Source: an uncultured Lachnospiraceae bacterium (GTDB lineage Bacteria; Bacillota; Clostridia; Lachnospirales; Lachnospiraceae). Taken from it: 36,960 nt of DNA. Numbering within the stretch: position 1 is the stretch's first letter; the number at the start of each line of letters is the position of its first letter. Positions 23,604 through 31,205 of the stretch are shown piece by piece. Location: positions 44,460-81,419 of the forward strand of contig CAJUQB010000008.1 in NCBI GenBank assembly GCA_910588285.1, given 5' to 3'. The position numbers and the translations under genes are program-made. The notes beneath the pieces are model-generated. The model was not told the origin of the DNA, made no database searches, and saw nothing but the letters and a program-made list of their open reading frames with translations.

Positions 23604-23927
23604 TTACCGTTCCACCTTTCCCTGATAGGCGGCAATGCCGCCGATGTTTTTTACATTGGTATATCCCATACGCTGCAGCATACTGACTGCCTGGCGGCTT
23701 CTTGCGCCGGAATAGCAGTGTACGAATAGCGGGGTATCTTTATTTTCTATGATAGAAGCCGCTTTGTCAATGGCCTGCAGCGGAAGATGCCTGCTTCCGG
23801 GAATATGGCCCTCCTGGTATTCCTGAGGTGTACGCACATCCAGAAGCACGGCGCTGTCCGTGCTGTGATACTCCTTTAAGCCCTGGTTGATATCCGGTTG
23901 TTTGAAAAAACCAAAAATCCCACCCAT
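23604..23927 (-). CDS. Single-domain rhodanese (sulfurtransferase)
   Basis: 107 residues from start 23927 (MGGIFGFF), with GGAGG 8 bases upstream. The open frame extends to 24017 but that part overlaps the promoter. The rhodanese fold is complete: VLLDVRTPQEYQEGHIPGS, then the active loop HCYSGARS with Cys71. Sulfurtransferases of this kind carry a persulfide to an acceptor. No signal peptide is evident (the N-terminus is only mildly hydrophobic), so a cytoplasmic location is likely. It is cotranscribed with the CoA-disulfide reductase/rhodanese fusion and may pass sulfane sulfur to it. Confidence 0.9.
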   Translation of the reverse strand: MGGIFGFFKQPDINQGLKEYHSTDSAVLLDVRTPQEYQEGHIPGSRHLPLQAIDKAASIIENKDTPLFVHCYSGARSRQAVSMLQRMGYTNVKNIGGIAAYQGKVER

Positions 23928-23957
23928 GATCTTGCCCTCCTTCTTCTTTTGTTTTTT

Positions 23958-23998
23958 ATTATACCCGAAAAAAAAATATCCTACTGTGATGAAATCAC
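23958..23998 (-). promoter_or_regulatory. Promoter with Crp/Fnr-like dyad, rhodanese/CoA-disulfide reductase operon
   Basis: Minus-strand -10 TATAAT (23963-23958) with no good -35 box. GTGAT-GAA-ATCAC (23986-23998) is an exact 5-base-arm dyad whose centre, 23992, lies about 41 bases upstream of the predicted start at 23951. That is the classic class II activator position for Crp/Fnr-family regulators. Confidence 0.5.
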
Positions 23999-24020
23999 CA
24001 AAAAGAAAAATCTCCATATG

Positions 24021-24044
24021 AAAAAGAATGCGCTCTGCGCATTC
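24021..24044 (-). terminator. Intrinsic terminator at the end of the ptb-buk 3' region
   Basis: On the minus strand GAATGCGC (24044-24037) and GCGCATTC (24033-24026) pair around AGA and are followed by five Ts (24025-24021). It lies about 195 bases beyond the butyrate kinase stop codon. Confidence 0.85.
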
Positions 24045-24060
24045 TTCGCGCCCGAGCGGT

Positions 24061-24198
24061 GCCGTTCACGGCTAATTTCACCTCCGCGAGGTGCGCATCC
24101 TGCCCGGAGGGCTTTTTGTGATATCGGAAATCCGGAGGAATTTCATATATCACAAAGGCTTAGAGGCACCCTCCTTTCGGAACGTGCCTCCAAGCCTT
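24061..24198 (-). other. Multi-hairpin 3' region of the ptb-buk transcript, possible sRNA
   Basis: The minus-strand RNA folds into consecutive hairpins. The first is a 15-bp stem (24198-24184 with 24169-24155, one G-U). Next is TTGTGATAT/ATATCACAA (24155-24147 with 24124-24116) with further pairing inside. CACCT/AGGTG (24093-24079) and GCCGT/ACGGC (24072-24061) follow, and then the terminator at 24044-24021. No convincing protein is encoded. It may be a stable 3' UTR or a processed small RNA. Confidence 0.5.
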
Positions 24199-24239
24199 CT
24201 TGCTTTTCTTAGGTTATAGGAATTTTCAAATCAGCAGTG

Positions 24240-25316
24240 TTATTTTTCGGACTTCACGAAGGTTCTTGCCTCCTCCTGTCCCCGCTGTACCCGCAGCGCC
24301 CCCAGGGCCAGAGATTCCATCTCATTTTCCCCGCCGTAGATAACTACAGGCGCAATGAATTTTACCCGCTTCTCCACTTCCCGGGTGAAATACTCAGAAT
24401 AAGCGATCCCGCCGGTAAGGATGATGCGCTCCACCTCGCCGTTGGTGCAGACGGAAAGCTTGGCAATATTCTTGGCCACATTCAGGGCCATGGCATCATA
24501 GACCAGCTTTGCCTTTTCGTCGCCATCCGCAATCCTTTTCTCCAGCTCTCTGGTATCATTGATGCCAAAATAACCCATAAGCCCGCCCTGGGTCTTGACC
24601 TTCTTCATCATCTTCTTGGCATCCATATCCGGCTGATCCATCATTTTGATAATCTGGAAGCCCGGAAGCCCGCCGGCACGCTCCGGGGAGAAGGGGCCCT
24701 CATCATCGGAAATCATATCAATCATGCGGCCATCATGATGAATGGACACAGAAATACCCCCTCCCAGGTGGGTAACAATGACATTGATGTCCCGGTATGC
24801 CTTCCCCTGCTCCCTGGCATAGCGCATGGCAGCCGCACGCATGTTCAGGTTGTGCCCCATGCCCTTGCGGTGCATCTCCGGAAGCCCGGTGATCCGGTTC
24901 ATCTCATCCAGCTCATCCACGGTTACCGCATCGTAAATATAGGCCGGGATCTCCCCAAGCTCCTTGGAAATGGCATTGGCAATCACTGCTCCCAGATTGG
25001 AGGCATGCTCATTCTGGGGCGCGTAGGTCAGCTGCCATACCATATCCTCATTGACCCGGTAGGCCCCTGCCTTCAGGGGCGGAAGCAGTCCCCCTCTGGC
25101 CACAATGCAGGTCAGCTCCGACAGCTTGACGCCATGCTTCTCAAGCGCTTCCAGGATCAGTCCCTTCCGGAAATCATACTGTGAGATAATATCCTCAAAG
25201 GGCGCCAGCTCCTGGGAGGAATGGGACAGGCTCTCCACAAACAAAGGCTTCTCGTCCTCATATACTGCGATCTTGGTAGAGGTAGATCCAGGGTTCATAA
25301 CTAAAATCTTTTCCAT
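24240..25316 (-). CDS. buk: Butyrate kinase
   Basis: 358 residues, the usual length for this acetokinase family member. It transfers phosphate from butyryl phosphate to ADP, giving butyrate and ATP in the cytoplasm. The nucleotide fold motifs of the family are intact: MNPGSTSTKIAVYEDEK at the N-terminus, NVIVTHLGGGISVSIHHDGR, and RIILTGGIAYSEYF near the C-terminus. It starts 9 bases after the ptb stop. Branched-chain fatty acid kinase is a near relative. The adjacent ptb and the gut-Clostridia context favour butyrate. Confidence 0.94.
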   Translation of the reverse strand: MEKILVMNPGSTSTKIAVYEDEKPLFVESLSHSSQELAPFEDIISQYDFRKGLILEALEKHGVKLSELTCIVARGGLLPPLKAGAYRVNEDMVWQLTYAPQNEHASNLGAVIANAISKELGEIPAYIYDAVTVDELDEMNRITGLPEMHRKGMGHNLNMRAAAMRYAREQGKAYRDINVIVTHLGGGISVSIHHDGRMIDMISDDEGPFSPERAGGLPGFQIIKMMDQPDMDAKKMMKKVKTQGGLMGYFGINDTRELEKRIADGDEKAKLVYDAMALNVAKNIAKLSVCTNGEVERIILTGGIAYSEYFTREVEKRVKFIAPVVIYGGENEMESLALGALRVQRGQEEARTFVKSEK

Positions 25317-25325
25317 AACATCCTC

Positions 25326-26237
25326 CTATTTTGCTGCAGACACTGCTGCTGCCAATGCCAGAGACAGGAACTTCTCCTCCGCGGAGGAGCCTCTGGAGGT
25401 CATTACGATGGGAACCTGGGCGCCCACGATAAAGCCTGCCATCCGCCCTCTGGAAATCACGGTGATACTCTTGCCCAGCACATTCCCTACCTGGATGTTG
25501 GGCACCAGGATCACGTCGGCATCCCCGGCCACCGGATGATCAAAGCCCTTCACCTGGGCAATGTCCTTATCCAGCGCAATATCCAGGGAAATGGGGCCGC
25601 AGACCGTACAGTCCTTGATCTCTCCCCGCTCGTTCATCTCCTGGAGCTCCCTGGCCTCCACTGTCTCCGGCATCTTGGGATTCACCTTCTCCACGCAGGC
25701 CACGCAGCCGATCTTGGGATTCTCATATCCCAATGCCTTCAATGTCTCCACCGTATTGACAATGATATCGCGCTTCTGCTCCAAGGTTGGGTAGGTCATC
25801 ATGCCGCCGTCTGTGGTAACGATCAGCTTATGGTAATAGGGAAGCTCATCCAGTACAAAATGGGACATTACACGGCCTGTGCCAAGCCCTGTCTCCTTAT
25901 TCACCACCGGCTTTAAGATCTGGGAGGTCTCCATCTTGCCCTTCATGATAAAGTCCCCCTTGCCCTCATGAATCAGGGCCACTGCCTTGGCGGCCGCCTC
26001 ATCAGCATCCGGAACATCATAAATGTCCTCCTCCGCAACCTTCAGGCCGATCTTTGTGCAAATCTCACGGATCACTGCCGCATCTCCCACCAGCACAGGG
26101 ATCACAATCCCTTCCTTCTCTGCCTCAACAATCGCCTCCAGCGTGTGCTCGTCTCCTGCTGCTGCCACAATCACCCGCTTTGCCTGCGGCAGCGCCTTCA
26201 CCTTGGCAATCAGCTCATCATAGTTCTTCAATACCAT
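25326..26237 (-). CDS. ptb: Phosphate butyryltransferase
   Basis: 303 residues, matching the Ptb/phosphotransacetylase family. It converts butyryl-CoA and phosphate to butyryl phosphate and CoA. Family segments seen include RVIVAAAGDEHTLEAIVEAE near the N-terminus, GKGDFIMKGKMETSQILKPV in the middle, and GADVILVP-type residues (AGDADVILVPNIQVGNVLGK) followed by AGFIVGAQVPIVMTSRGSSA at the C-terminus. The ATG follows GAGGATG by about 9 bases. It is transcribed first with buk directly behind, from a near-consensus promoter through a structured leader of about 129 bases. Confidence 0.94.
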   Translation of the reverse strand: MVLKNYDELIAKVKALPQAKRVIVAAAGDEHTLEAIVEAEKEGIVIPVLVGDAAVIREICTKIGLKVAEEDIYDVPDADEAAAKAVALIHEGKGDFIMKGKMETSQILKPVVNKETGLGTGRVMSHFVLDELPYYHKLIVTTDGGMMTYPTLEQKRDIIVNTVETLKALGYENPKIGCVACVEKVNPKMPETVEARELQEMNERGEIKDCTVCGPISLDIALDKDIAQVKGFDHPVAGDADVILVPNIQVGNVLGKSITVISRGRMAGFIVGAQVPIVMTSRGSSAEEKFLSLALAAAVSAAK

Positions 26238-26366
26238 TGTTGCTCATCCTCTCTTTCTCTTATCCTCAATACCCGCCTCATAAAGCGCTGTGCCATGCAC
26301 AGCATCTGCAGCCGCCAGCGCTTGTCCTGCCGCTGCAGATCATATATCTTGCACGATTTTTAAGCT
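26238..26366 (-). promoter_or_regulatory. Structured 5' leader of ptb-buk with mutually exclusive stems
   Basis: Three perfect pairings are visible in the minus-strand RNA. Stem A is ATCTGCAGC/GCTGCAGAT (26340-26332 with 26312-26304). Stem B is AAGCGCTG/CAGCGCTT (26323-26316 with 26290-26283). Stem C is GCTGTGC/GCACAGC (26303-26297 with 26293-26287). B crosses A and shares bases with C, so they cannot all form. No T-run follows any stem, and the ribosome site is not obviously paired. No known riboswitch class is recognised. Confidence 0.5.
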
Positions 26367-26372
26367 GAATTT

Positions 26373-26401
26373 ATTATAGCATTCTCTGAAACTGATTGCA
26401 A
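26373..26401 (-). promoter_or_regulatory. Strong promoter of ptb-buk
   Basis: Minus strand: TTGCAA (26401-26396), 17-bp spacer, consensus TATAAT (26378-26373). The predicted start is near 26366. Confidence 0.82.
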
Positions 26402-26411
26402 GAGGAAATTT

Positions 26412-26439
26412 ATATTTTGCATGATATATTTTGCATGAT
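26412..26439. repeat. 14-bp direct repeat upstream of the ptb promoter
   Basis: ATATTTTGCATGAT occurs twice without a gap (26412-26425 and 26426-26439). A related minus-strand TCGTGCAAGATATA lies downstream of the -10 box near 26345-26358. TGCAT-GAT-ATGCA (26432-26444) is an inverted repeat within it. The copies flank the promoter and may be sites for a regulator. Confidence 0.6.
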
Positions 26440-26458
26440 ATGCACACTACCTCCCGCG

Positions 26459-27460
26459 CTACAGTGCCACAGGGCCAAAGGCTTCCTTTTCCGCATCATA
26501 AAAATATACCTTCCGGGTGAGGATTTCCGTTGGATCAAACCGCTTGTTCACATCCCGCACCAGCCCCAGAATACTCCGGGGAGCGATACTGCCCTCACAG
26601 TGGAGCCGCGCCTCATGGATGCTGGTAAAGGCCACATAAAAGCTCCCTCCGGCCATCTGGGCCAGGCGCCTGCATACACCGGGATAAAATAACGCAATGG
26701 CCCCATTGGTCTGCTTTGTCGTAGTAATGGTTGGCACTGCAAGGCGCCCGATATGGTCCACACCGCTTCCCACAGACATGAATACGCCCCGCTCATAGGG
26801 CGCATGATAGCATTCCGTGGGCTTGAAATAGATTCTTGGGGGCGCCATAATATTTGTGTTCAGCATGGCGCTCTCCAAGACCTGCTCCTGGGGAAGCCCC
26901 CAGCATTCGAATACCCGCCGGGGAATCTTTGCCGTCATCAGCCCGGCCTCCGGGTCGTCCCCCACCATGAGGTAAAGCACCAGCGCAATGTCTCCCACCG
27001 TCTCGTACACACAGTCCGAAAGCTCATAGCGGTGGTCTGTGTAATTGATTGGCCTTACGATCAGCCGTTCTTTGACCGCCTCATACTCAGCCATATGGTG
27101 AAGAATGCTTTCAACGCCCAATCTTCTGCCAAGCTCAATATTGGCCTTGATATTCTCCCACACTGGCTTCCAGGCTCCCTTTTGAAAGCATTCATAGAGG
27201 TATTTCATCTCAAACCGGCAGCTGCTGGCCCCGGCCTTCCCTGCTTCCTCCTCTTCAATCACCAGGTAATCTCCCATCAGCACATCGGATTCCTTCCTGT
27301 GGTAACGGATATTCGTGTTACGGATAAATTCCAGCAACCGCGGGTCATTGTCTGCCGTGAATCCGTCGGGATAAAACCGAAGCTGATCCCTGCGTATTCC
27401 CCATTCCTGCTTTTGTGCCAACTGTTCCATTAATTCTGTTTTAAATCCATCATAATCCAT
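26459..27460 (-). CDS. DUF5688 family protein, function unknown
   Basis: 333 residues, soluble, acidic, without signal peptide or membrane segment. The central and C-terminal parts (PTITTTKQTNGAIALFYPGV, then FTSIHEARLHCEGS and a Val-Asn-Lys end region) fit the Lachnospiraceae family DUF5688 as I recall it. That family is abundant in gut Clostridia and has no known activity. Ribosome site AAGGAG precedes ATG 27460. It has its own promoter (27581-27609) and ends 57 bases before the ptb promoter. The assignment to DUF5688 is from memory of family features and should be checked by profile search. Confidence 0.65.
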   Translation of the reverse strand: MDYDGFKTELMEQLAQKQEWGIRRDQLRFYPDGFTADNDPRLLEFIRNTNIRYHRKESDVLMGDYLVIEEEEAGKAGASSCRFEMKYLYECFQKGAWKPVWENIKANIELGRRLGVESILHHMAEYEAVKERLIVRPINYTDHRYELSDCVYETVGDIALVLYLMVGDDPEAGLMTAKIPRRVFECWGLPQEQVLESAMLNTNIMAPPRIYFKPTECYHAPYERGVFMSVGSGVDHIGRLAVPTITTTKQTNGAIALFYPGVCRRLAQMAGGSFYVAFTSIHEARLHCEGSIAPRSILGLVRDVNKRFDPTEILTRKVYFYDAEKEAFGPVAL

Positions 27461-27580
27461 ACTTCATTCTCCTTTTTATGTGATAATTATTTTTGGAAAA
27501 TCCGCGAATCTGCGGTTTTGATGCAGCAATTTACATTGCCGGCTTCAATCTTGAGCTGCTGATCTGCAACTGATGGAATT

Positions 27581-27609
27581 ATTTTACTATATGCAACACA
27601 AAATTGCAA
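27581..27609 (-). promoter_or_regulatory. Promoter of the DUF5688 gene
   Basis: Minus strand: TTGCAA (27609-27604), 17-bp spacer, TAAAAT (27586-27581). The leader is about 115 bases and contains a small CCGC/GCGG hairpin near 27500-27515. Confidence 0.65.
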
Positions 27610-27646
27610 GAAAAAATAATTTTTTTAAAATATTTTTATTACAAGC

Positions 27647-27677
27647 AAAAGGAGCTGCTCTCAAGACAGCCCTTTTT
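27647..27677. terminator. Terminator between DUF2804 and DUF5688 genes
   Basis: AAAAGG-A-GCTG (27647-27657) pairs with CAGCCCTTTT (27667-27676) with one bulged A, and is flanked by T-rich sequence on both strands. It lies about 230 bases past the DUF2804 stop. Between 27678 and 27908 I see only a short GTGCGCC/GGCGCA-type hairpin and no supported gene. Confidence 0.7.
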
Positions 27678-27908
27678 GCCTGTGTTATTTCATGTTCTGT
27701 CAAATATCAGCAATTTGGCGGCACGGATGCCGCTGAAAGCCCGATGTGCGCCATGGAGGGCGCATAGAGGGCGGTTGCGTCCGTAGCCATTGCCCTTCCT
27801 AAGAACATTTAGGGGCTCTTAGATTCGGAACCCGGAGCATAAGAGGGATACAATTTGTGTCCTTTGCCATGCACAATATATGAACGCCCCATTTATCGGG
27901 CAGCTCAT

Positions 27909-28943
27909 TTAATAACGGTTATGCACTACCTCGATCCCGCAGAAAAAATCCCTGACCTCCAGGGCTTTTCCGTCGTCCAATACAGCCGTCCCGTTAAAAT
28001 ATCCGAATATCTGGTTCTGGATGGTGGCAATCACCTTGACATCCGTAGCTGCGCTGCGGTTCAATACCGGGGTAAAGGTTCCTGCAAGTCTGCCATTATT
28101 GGAGGTAATCTGCCAAGGCTTCATAAAATCGTAGGTATGGTCCCCCTTCCTTGGAATCCCGAAATCTACCTGATCCAGCTTGTGAATCTTATTGTCATAG
28201 AAAATGACATTCTCCGTGGCAGCGCTGCGGTCGGAAAATCCATACCCCAGATTCAATCCAAAGGGTACACCGTCGATCTGCCCGCTGCCGGTTCCCCAGT
28301 ACCAGGTATTGTCGTAGGTCCAGACCCCCCGGCCCCAATCCAGGACGCCAAAATCCCGCCCCTTTTGAAACACATACGCCTTGTCCCCCAAAATAGCTTT
28401 TCCAAAAGCCGGCATACAGTTGATCTTCTGGTTGTAATAAAATGCTGTGGGCTTCTCCTTCCACGGTGTGGCAATGCACATGGTATCCATGGCCGGCTGC
28501 AGGAGCGTAAGCTTCACCCGAAGCTCCTGCCCCTGGTAAAAATCCTTAAACTGGCAGGTCAGCGTCCGCTTTCCCTGCTCTGTTCTGTATTTCAGCTTTA
28601 GCTTCTTATTGCAAAACTGGGCGTTTCCCTCATCGGAATGGGTCCCCAGCCTGTATTTTCCCAATGGAAAGGGCGTCAGGATCGTCTCTGTGTGGGACCA
28701 ATCCTCCTGGAAATTCAAAAAAGACACACTGACCATTCCAAGATATCCAAGGTCGGAAATGGTAAATGCCACGCCGTAGGAATCATTGGTAACCAAATAA
28801 TAATCCCATTCCTTGATACGCCATTTCGGCGCATGGATGTCCTTTCTGTCATAGGTCCAAAACAGCTGGCGCGCCCAGCCCGGCTCCGTAATGTGGCCCT
28901 GCCCGTCCAGAAGACGGAGGGGCTTTTTGATTTCATTCTGCAT
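27909..28943 (-). CDS. DUF2804 family protein
   Basis: 344 residues from start 28943 (MQNEIKKPLR, GGGAGG 8 bases upstream). Family features include an N-terminal LLDGQGHITEPGWAR, KEWDYYLVTNDSYGVAFTIS, and the aromatic-rich RGVWTYDNTWYWGTGSG segment. Many Trp and Tyr residues and beta-strand spacing suggest a beta-rich fold related to lipocalin or hydroxyneurosporene-type proteins. No signal peptide or membrane segment is present. Function is unknown. It lies 65 bases after a MATE exporter gene on the same strand and may be cotranscribed with it. Confidence 0.8.
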   Translation of the reverse strand: MQNEIKKPLRLLDGQGHITEPGWARQLFWTYDRKDIHAPKWRIKEWDYYLVTNDSYGVAFTISDLGYLGMVSVSFLNFQEDWSHTETILTPFPLGKYRLGTHSDEGNAQFCNKKLKLKYRTEQGKRTLTCQFKDFYQGQELRVKLTLLQPAMDTMCIATPWKEKPTAFYYNQKINCMPAFGKAILGDKAYVFQKGRDFGVLDWGRGVWTYDNTWYWGTGSGQIDGVPFGLNLGYGFSDRSAATENVIFYDNKIHKLDQVDFGIPRKGDHTYDFMKPWQITSNNGRLAGTFTPVLNRSAATDVKVIATIQNQIFGYFNGTAVLDDGKALEVRDFFCGIEVVHNRY

Positions 28944-29008
28944 ATGTAATACCTCCCAAAAATTAATATCTATTCTACTCCTGCCGTTCCAATTCCAATA
29001 TTGATTTT

Positions 29009-30361
29009 TCAAACACGCTTCAGGGCCTTTTGCCGGATCACCAGATAGGCCGCCACCATGGCGATCCCTGTCACGATCCAGGACAGCGGATACACATTCA
29101 TCAGCATTCCAAAGCCGGTAAACCGTTTGCACACGGTGAATGCCCAGACCAGCCGCAGCACACAGGTTCCAAATACGGTAATGACTGCCGGCGTCATAGA
29201 ATATCCGAGCCCCCGCAGCGCAGAGCCGCTGATCTCATAGGAATTGAGGATAAAATACCATGCCATCAGCCGCAGCATACGCTGGGCCGCATACTCCGCC
29301 ACTGCCGGCGTGTCCGTAAACAGCGAAATGAAAAATCTCCGCCCCCCTAAAAAGCTTAGGCTCAGGGCCCCGCTGGCCAGTACACTCATGGTCATGGCCA
29401 GACGATAGACCTTCCTGCACCTGTCATACTGCCCGGCCCCGTAATTCTGGCTGGTAAAGGTCACCGTGGCCTGGTTAAAGGCTGATACCACAAAGTAAGA
29501 AAAGTATTCAAAATTCAATGCAACCGCAGAGCCTGCCACCGCATCGGAGCCATATCCGTTTAGGACAGACTGGATACATACATTTGCAAAGGAAAATACC
29601 ATGGACTGCAGACCCGCCGGGATGCCAATCCGCAGCATGTAGAAAAACTCCTGCTTATGGATTTTGAGCTTTCCCGGCTCCAGGCGAAAGGGCTCCTGCT
29701 CATGCAGCAGAAAATACAGCACCAAAACCGCATTGATGATATTCGCCGCCACAGTAGCAATTCCAACGCCCGCAGCGTCCATATGGAACCGGATCACCAG
29801 CAGCAGGTTCAGGGCTGCATTGACCACGCCTGACAGAATCAGGCAGTACAAGGGCCTCTTGGTATCCCCCATGCTCCGCAGAATCGCTGCCCCGAAATTA
29901 TAAATCATGATAAAGGGCATTCCCAGGAAATAAATCCTCAGATAAACCACCGCATACTCAATGACATCCTCCGGCGTATTCATCAGGGTCAGCAGCGGGC
30001 GCGCCACAAAAATCCCCAAAAACAACAAGAAAATACCGCTGATGGATGCCACCAGCATTGCGGTATGCACTGCATTCCGAATCCGCTTCTGTTCTCCCCG
30101 GCCAATGTAATTGGCAATCACCACATTGGCCCCCACGGAAATTCCGATGAACAGATTCAGCAGCAGATTGATGAGCGGCCCGTTGCTCCCTACCGCCGCC
30201 TGGGCCTGGCTGCTTGCAAACCGCCCCACCACAGCCACGTCCACCGCATTGAACAGCTGCTGCAGGATACTGCTGGCTGCCAATGGCAGCGCGAATATAA
30301 GGATCTTATCTGCCATGCTGCCATGAAGCATATCCAGCTTTTTTCCACTTTGTAAACTCAT
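29009..30361 (-). CDS. MATE family efflux transporter
   Basis: 450 residues with about twelve hydrophobic segments in two halves. N-terminal MATE motifs are visible (LPLAASSILQQLFNAVDVAV, then GSNGPLINLLLNLFIGISVG). The corresponding second-half repeat is near VYRLAMTMSVLASGALSLSF. MATE proteins export drugs or metabolites in exchange for Na+ or H+. The ribosome site is weak, and a second in-frame ATG (MLHGSM) lies 10 codons in. It follows an ArsC-like gene and precedes DUF2804. The substrate cannot be predicted. Confidence 0.92.
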   Translation of the reverse strand: MSLQSGKKLDMLHGSMADKILIFALPLAASSILQQLFNAVDVAVVGRFASSQAQAAVGSNGPLINLLLNLFIGISVGANVVIANYIGRGEQKRIRNAVHTAMLVASISGIFLLFLGIFVARPLLTLMNTPEDVIEYAVVYLRIYFLGMPFIMIYNFGAAILRSMGDTKRPLYCLILSGVVNAALNLLLVIRFHMDAAGVGIATVAANIINAVLVLYFLLHEQEPFRLEPGKLKIHKQEFFYMLRIGIPAGLQSMVFSFANVCIQSVLNGYGSDAVAGSAVALNFEYFSYFVVSAFNQATVTFTSQNYGAGQYDRCRKVYRLAMTMSVLASGALSLSFLGGRRFFISLFTDTPAVAEYAAQRMLRLMAWYFILNSYEISGSALRGLGYSMTPAVITVFGTCVLRLVWAFTVCKRFTGFGMLMNVYPLSWIVTGIAMVAAYLVIRQKALKRV

Positions 30362-30451
30362 ATGTTTTCTGCCTGCTTTCTTTTATGAATCATGCTCTCT
30401 TTTAGAGCACCATCAGCAGCGTTCCTGCCCGATCAGAATATTGTCTGCTCA

Positions 30452-30811
30452 TCACTGATTGGGAAGCAGCCGCTCGCTCCACTCGGGCTCTTTAAATCCT
30501 GTCATCACAAAATCCTCACCTACCACCAGAGGGCGCTTCACCAGCATCCCGTCCGTAGCCAGCAGCTTCAGCTGCTCCTCCTCAGACATTTCCGGCAGCC
30601 TGTCCTTCAGGCTCATGCTCTTATAGAGCAGCCCGCTGGTATTGAAAAACCGCTTCAGGGGCAGGCCGCTTTTCTGATACCATTCCTTCAGCTCTGCCTC
30701 TGTGGGATGCTCCTCCACAATGGGACGTTCCTCAAAAGGAATCTGATGCTCTTCCAGCCACTTCAATGCCTTCTGGCAGGTACTGCATTTTCGATATACC
30801 AATACTTTCAT
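30452..30811 (-). CDS. ArsC/Spx-like thioredoxin-fold protein (arsenate reductase family)
   Basis: 119 residues, the usual length for ArsC/YffB proteins. It starts MKVLVYRKCSTCQKALKWL, with an active-site C-x-x-C pair at C9/C12. The family ends with LVKRPLVVGEDFVMTGFKEP, as in ArsC. GGAGG precedes the ATG. Members include glutaredoxin-dependent arsenate reductases and Spx-type regulators. The CxxC form without other ars genes favours a generic ArsC-like oxidoreductase or regulator over dedicated arsenate resistance. It lies between the MGMT and MATE genes. Confidence 0.88.
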   Translation of the reverse strand: MKVLVYRKCSTCQKALKWLEEHQIPFEERPIVEEHPTEAELKEWYQKSGLPLKRFFNTSGLLYKSMSLKDRLPEMSEEEQLKLLATDGMLVKRPLVVGEDFVMTGFKEPEWSERLLPNQ

Positions 30812-30871
30812 TTCACAAATCCTCCGTTTCTGTTCCTAAATGATAGTCAAATCCAGCCGCAGGCTGGCCCC

Positions 30872-31174
30872 TCATGGATCCCACTGGTATTCCTTCATAT
30901 TCACATGGAGCTCGTCCTTAAATTCCACGCCCTCTGCCTCCAGCAAAAAGCGCTGCTCCCGCCAGCCCGGTGCAATCCTCCCGGCATGGTTCACCACCCG
31001 GTGGCAGGGATACTGCCCGTAATACTCTGCCATGCCGAGAACCCGTCCCACCAGACGGGCATTTTTATCACGCCCGATCAGCTTGGCAATCTGGCCGTAG
31101 CTGGCTACCCTTCCCTTGGGAATCTCCTCCACTGCAGACAGAATCTCATAGATCAGCCCTTCGTCATATCCCAC
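30872..31174 (-). CDS. MGMT-type protein (O6-alkylguanine-DNA alkyltransferase catalytic domain)
   Basis: 100 residues: a stand-alone catalytic domain without the N-terminal domain of Ogt. The active motif PCHRV with Cys57 is intact, so it is not an alkyltransferase-like protein lacking the Cys. The DNA-binding helix contains the arginine finger region (KNARLVGRVLG). The C-terminus reads GWREQRFLLEAEGV. GTG 31174 is the start, with AGGAGG 8 bases upstream. Such short MGMT-like proteins may repair O6-alkylguanine or act with excision repair. It lies 31 bases after the oxidoreductase gene. Confidence 0.88.
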   Translation of the reverse strand: MGYDEGLIYEILSAVEEIPKGRVASYGQIAKLIGRDKNARLVGRVLGMAEYYGQYPCHRVVNHAGRIAPGWREQRFLLEAEGVEFKDELHVNMKEYQWDP

Positions 31175-31205
31175 GCTCCCTGCCTCCTTGCCGAAACTGC
31201 TCCAT

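Noticed and set aside
27678..27908. Possible small gene or RNA in the gap before the DUF2804 stop
   Set aside because: Only weak hairpins are visible, short frames lack ribosome sites, and nothing matches a known RNA.
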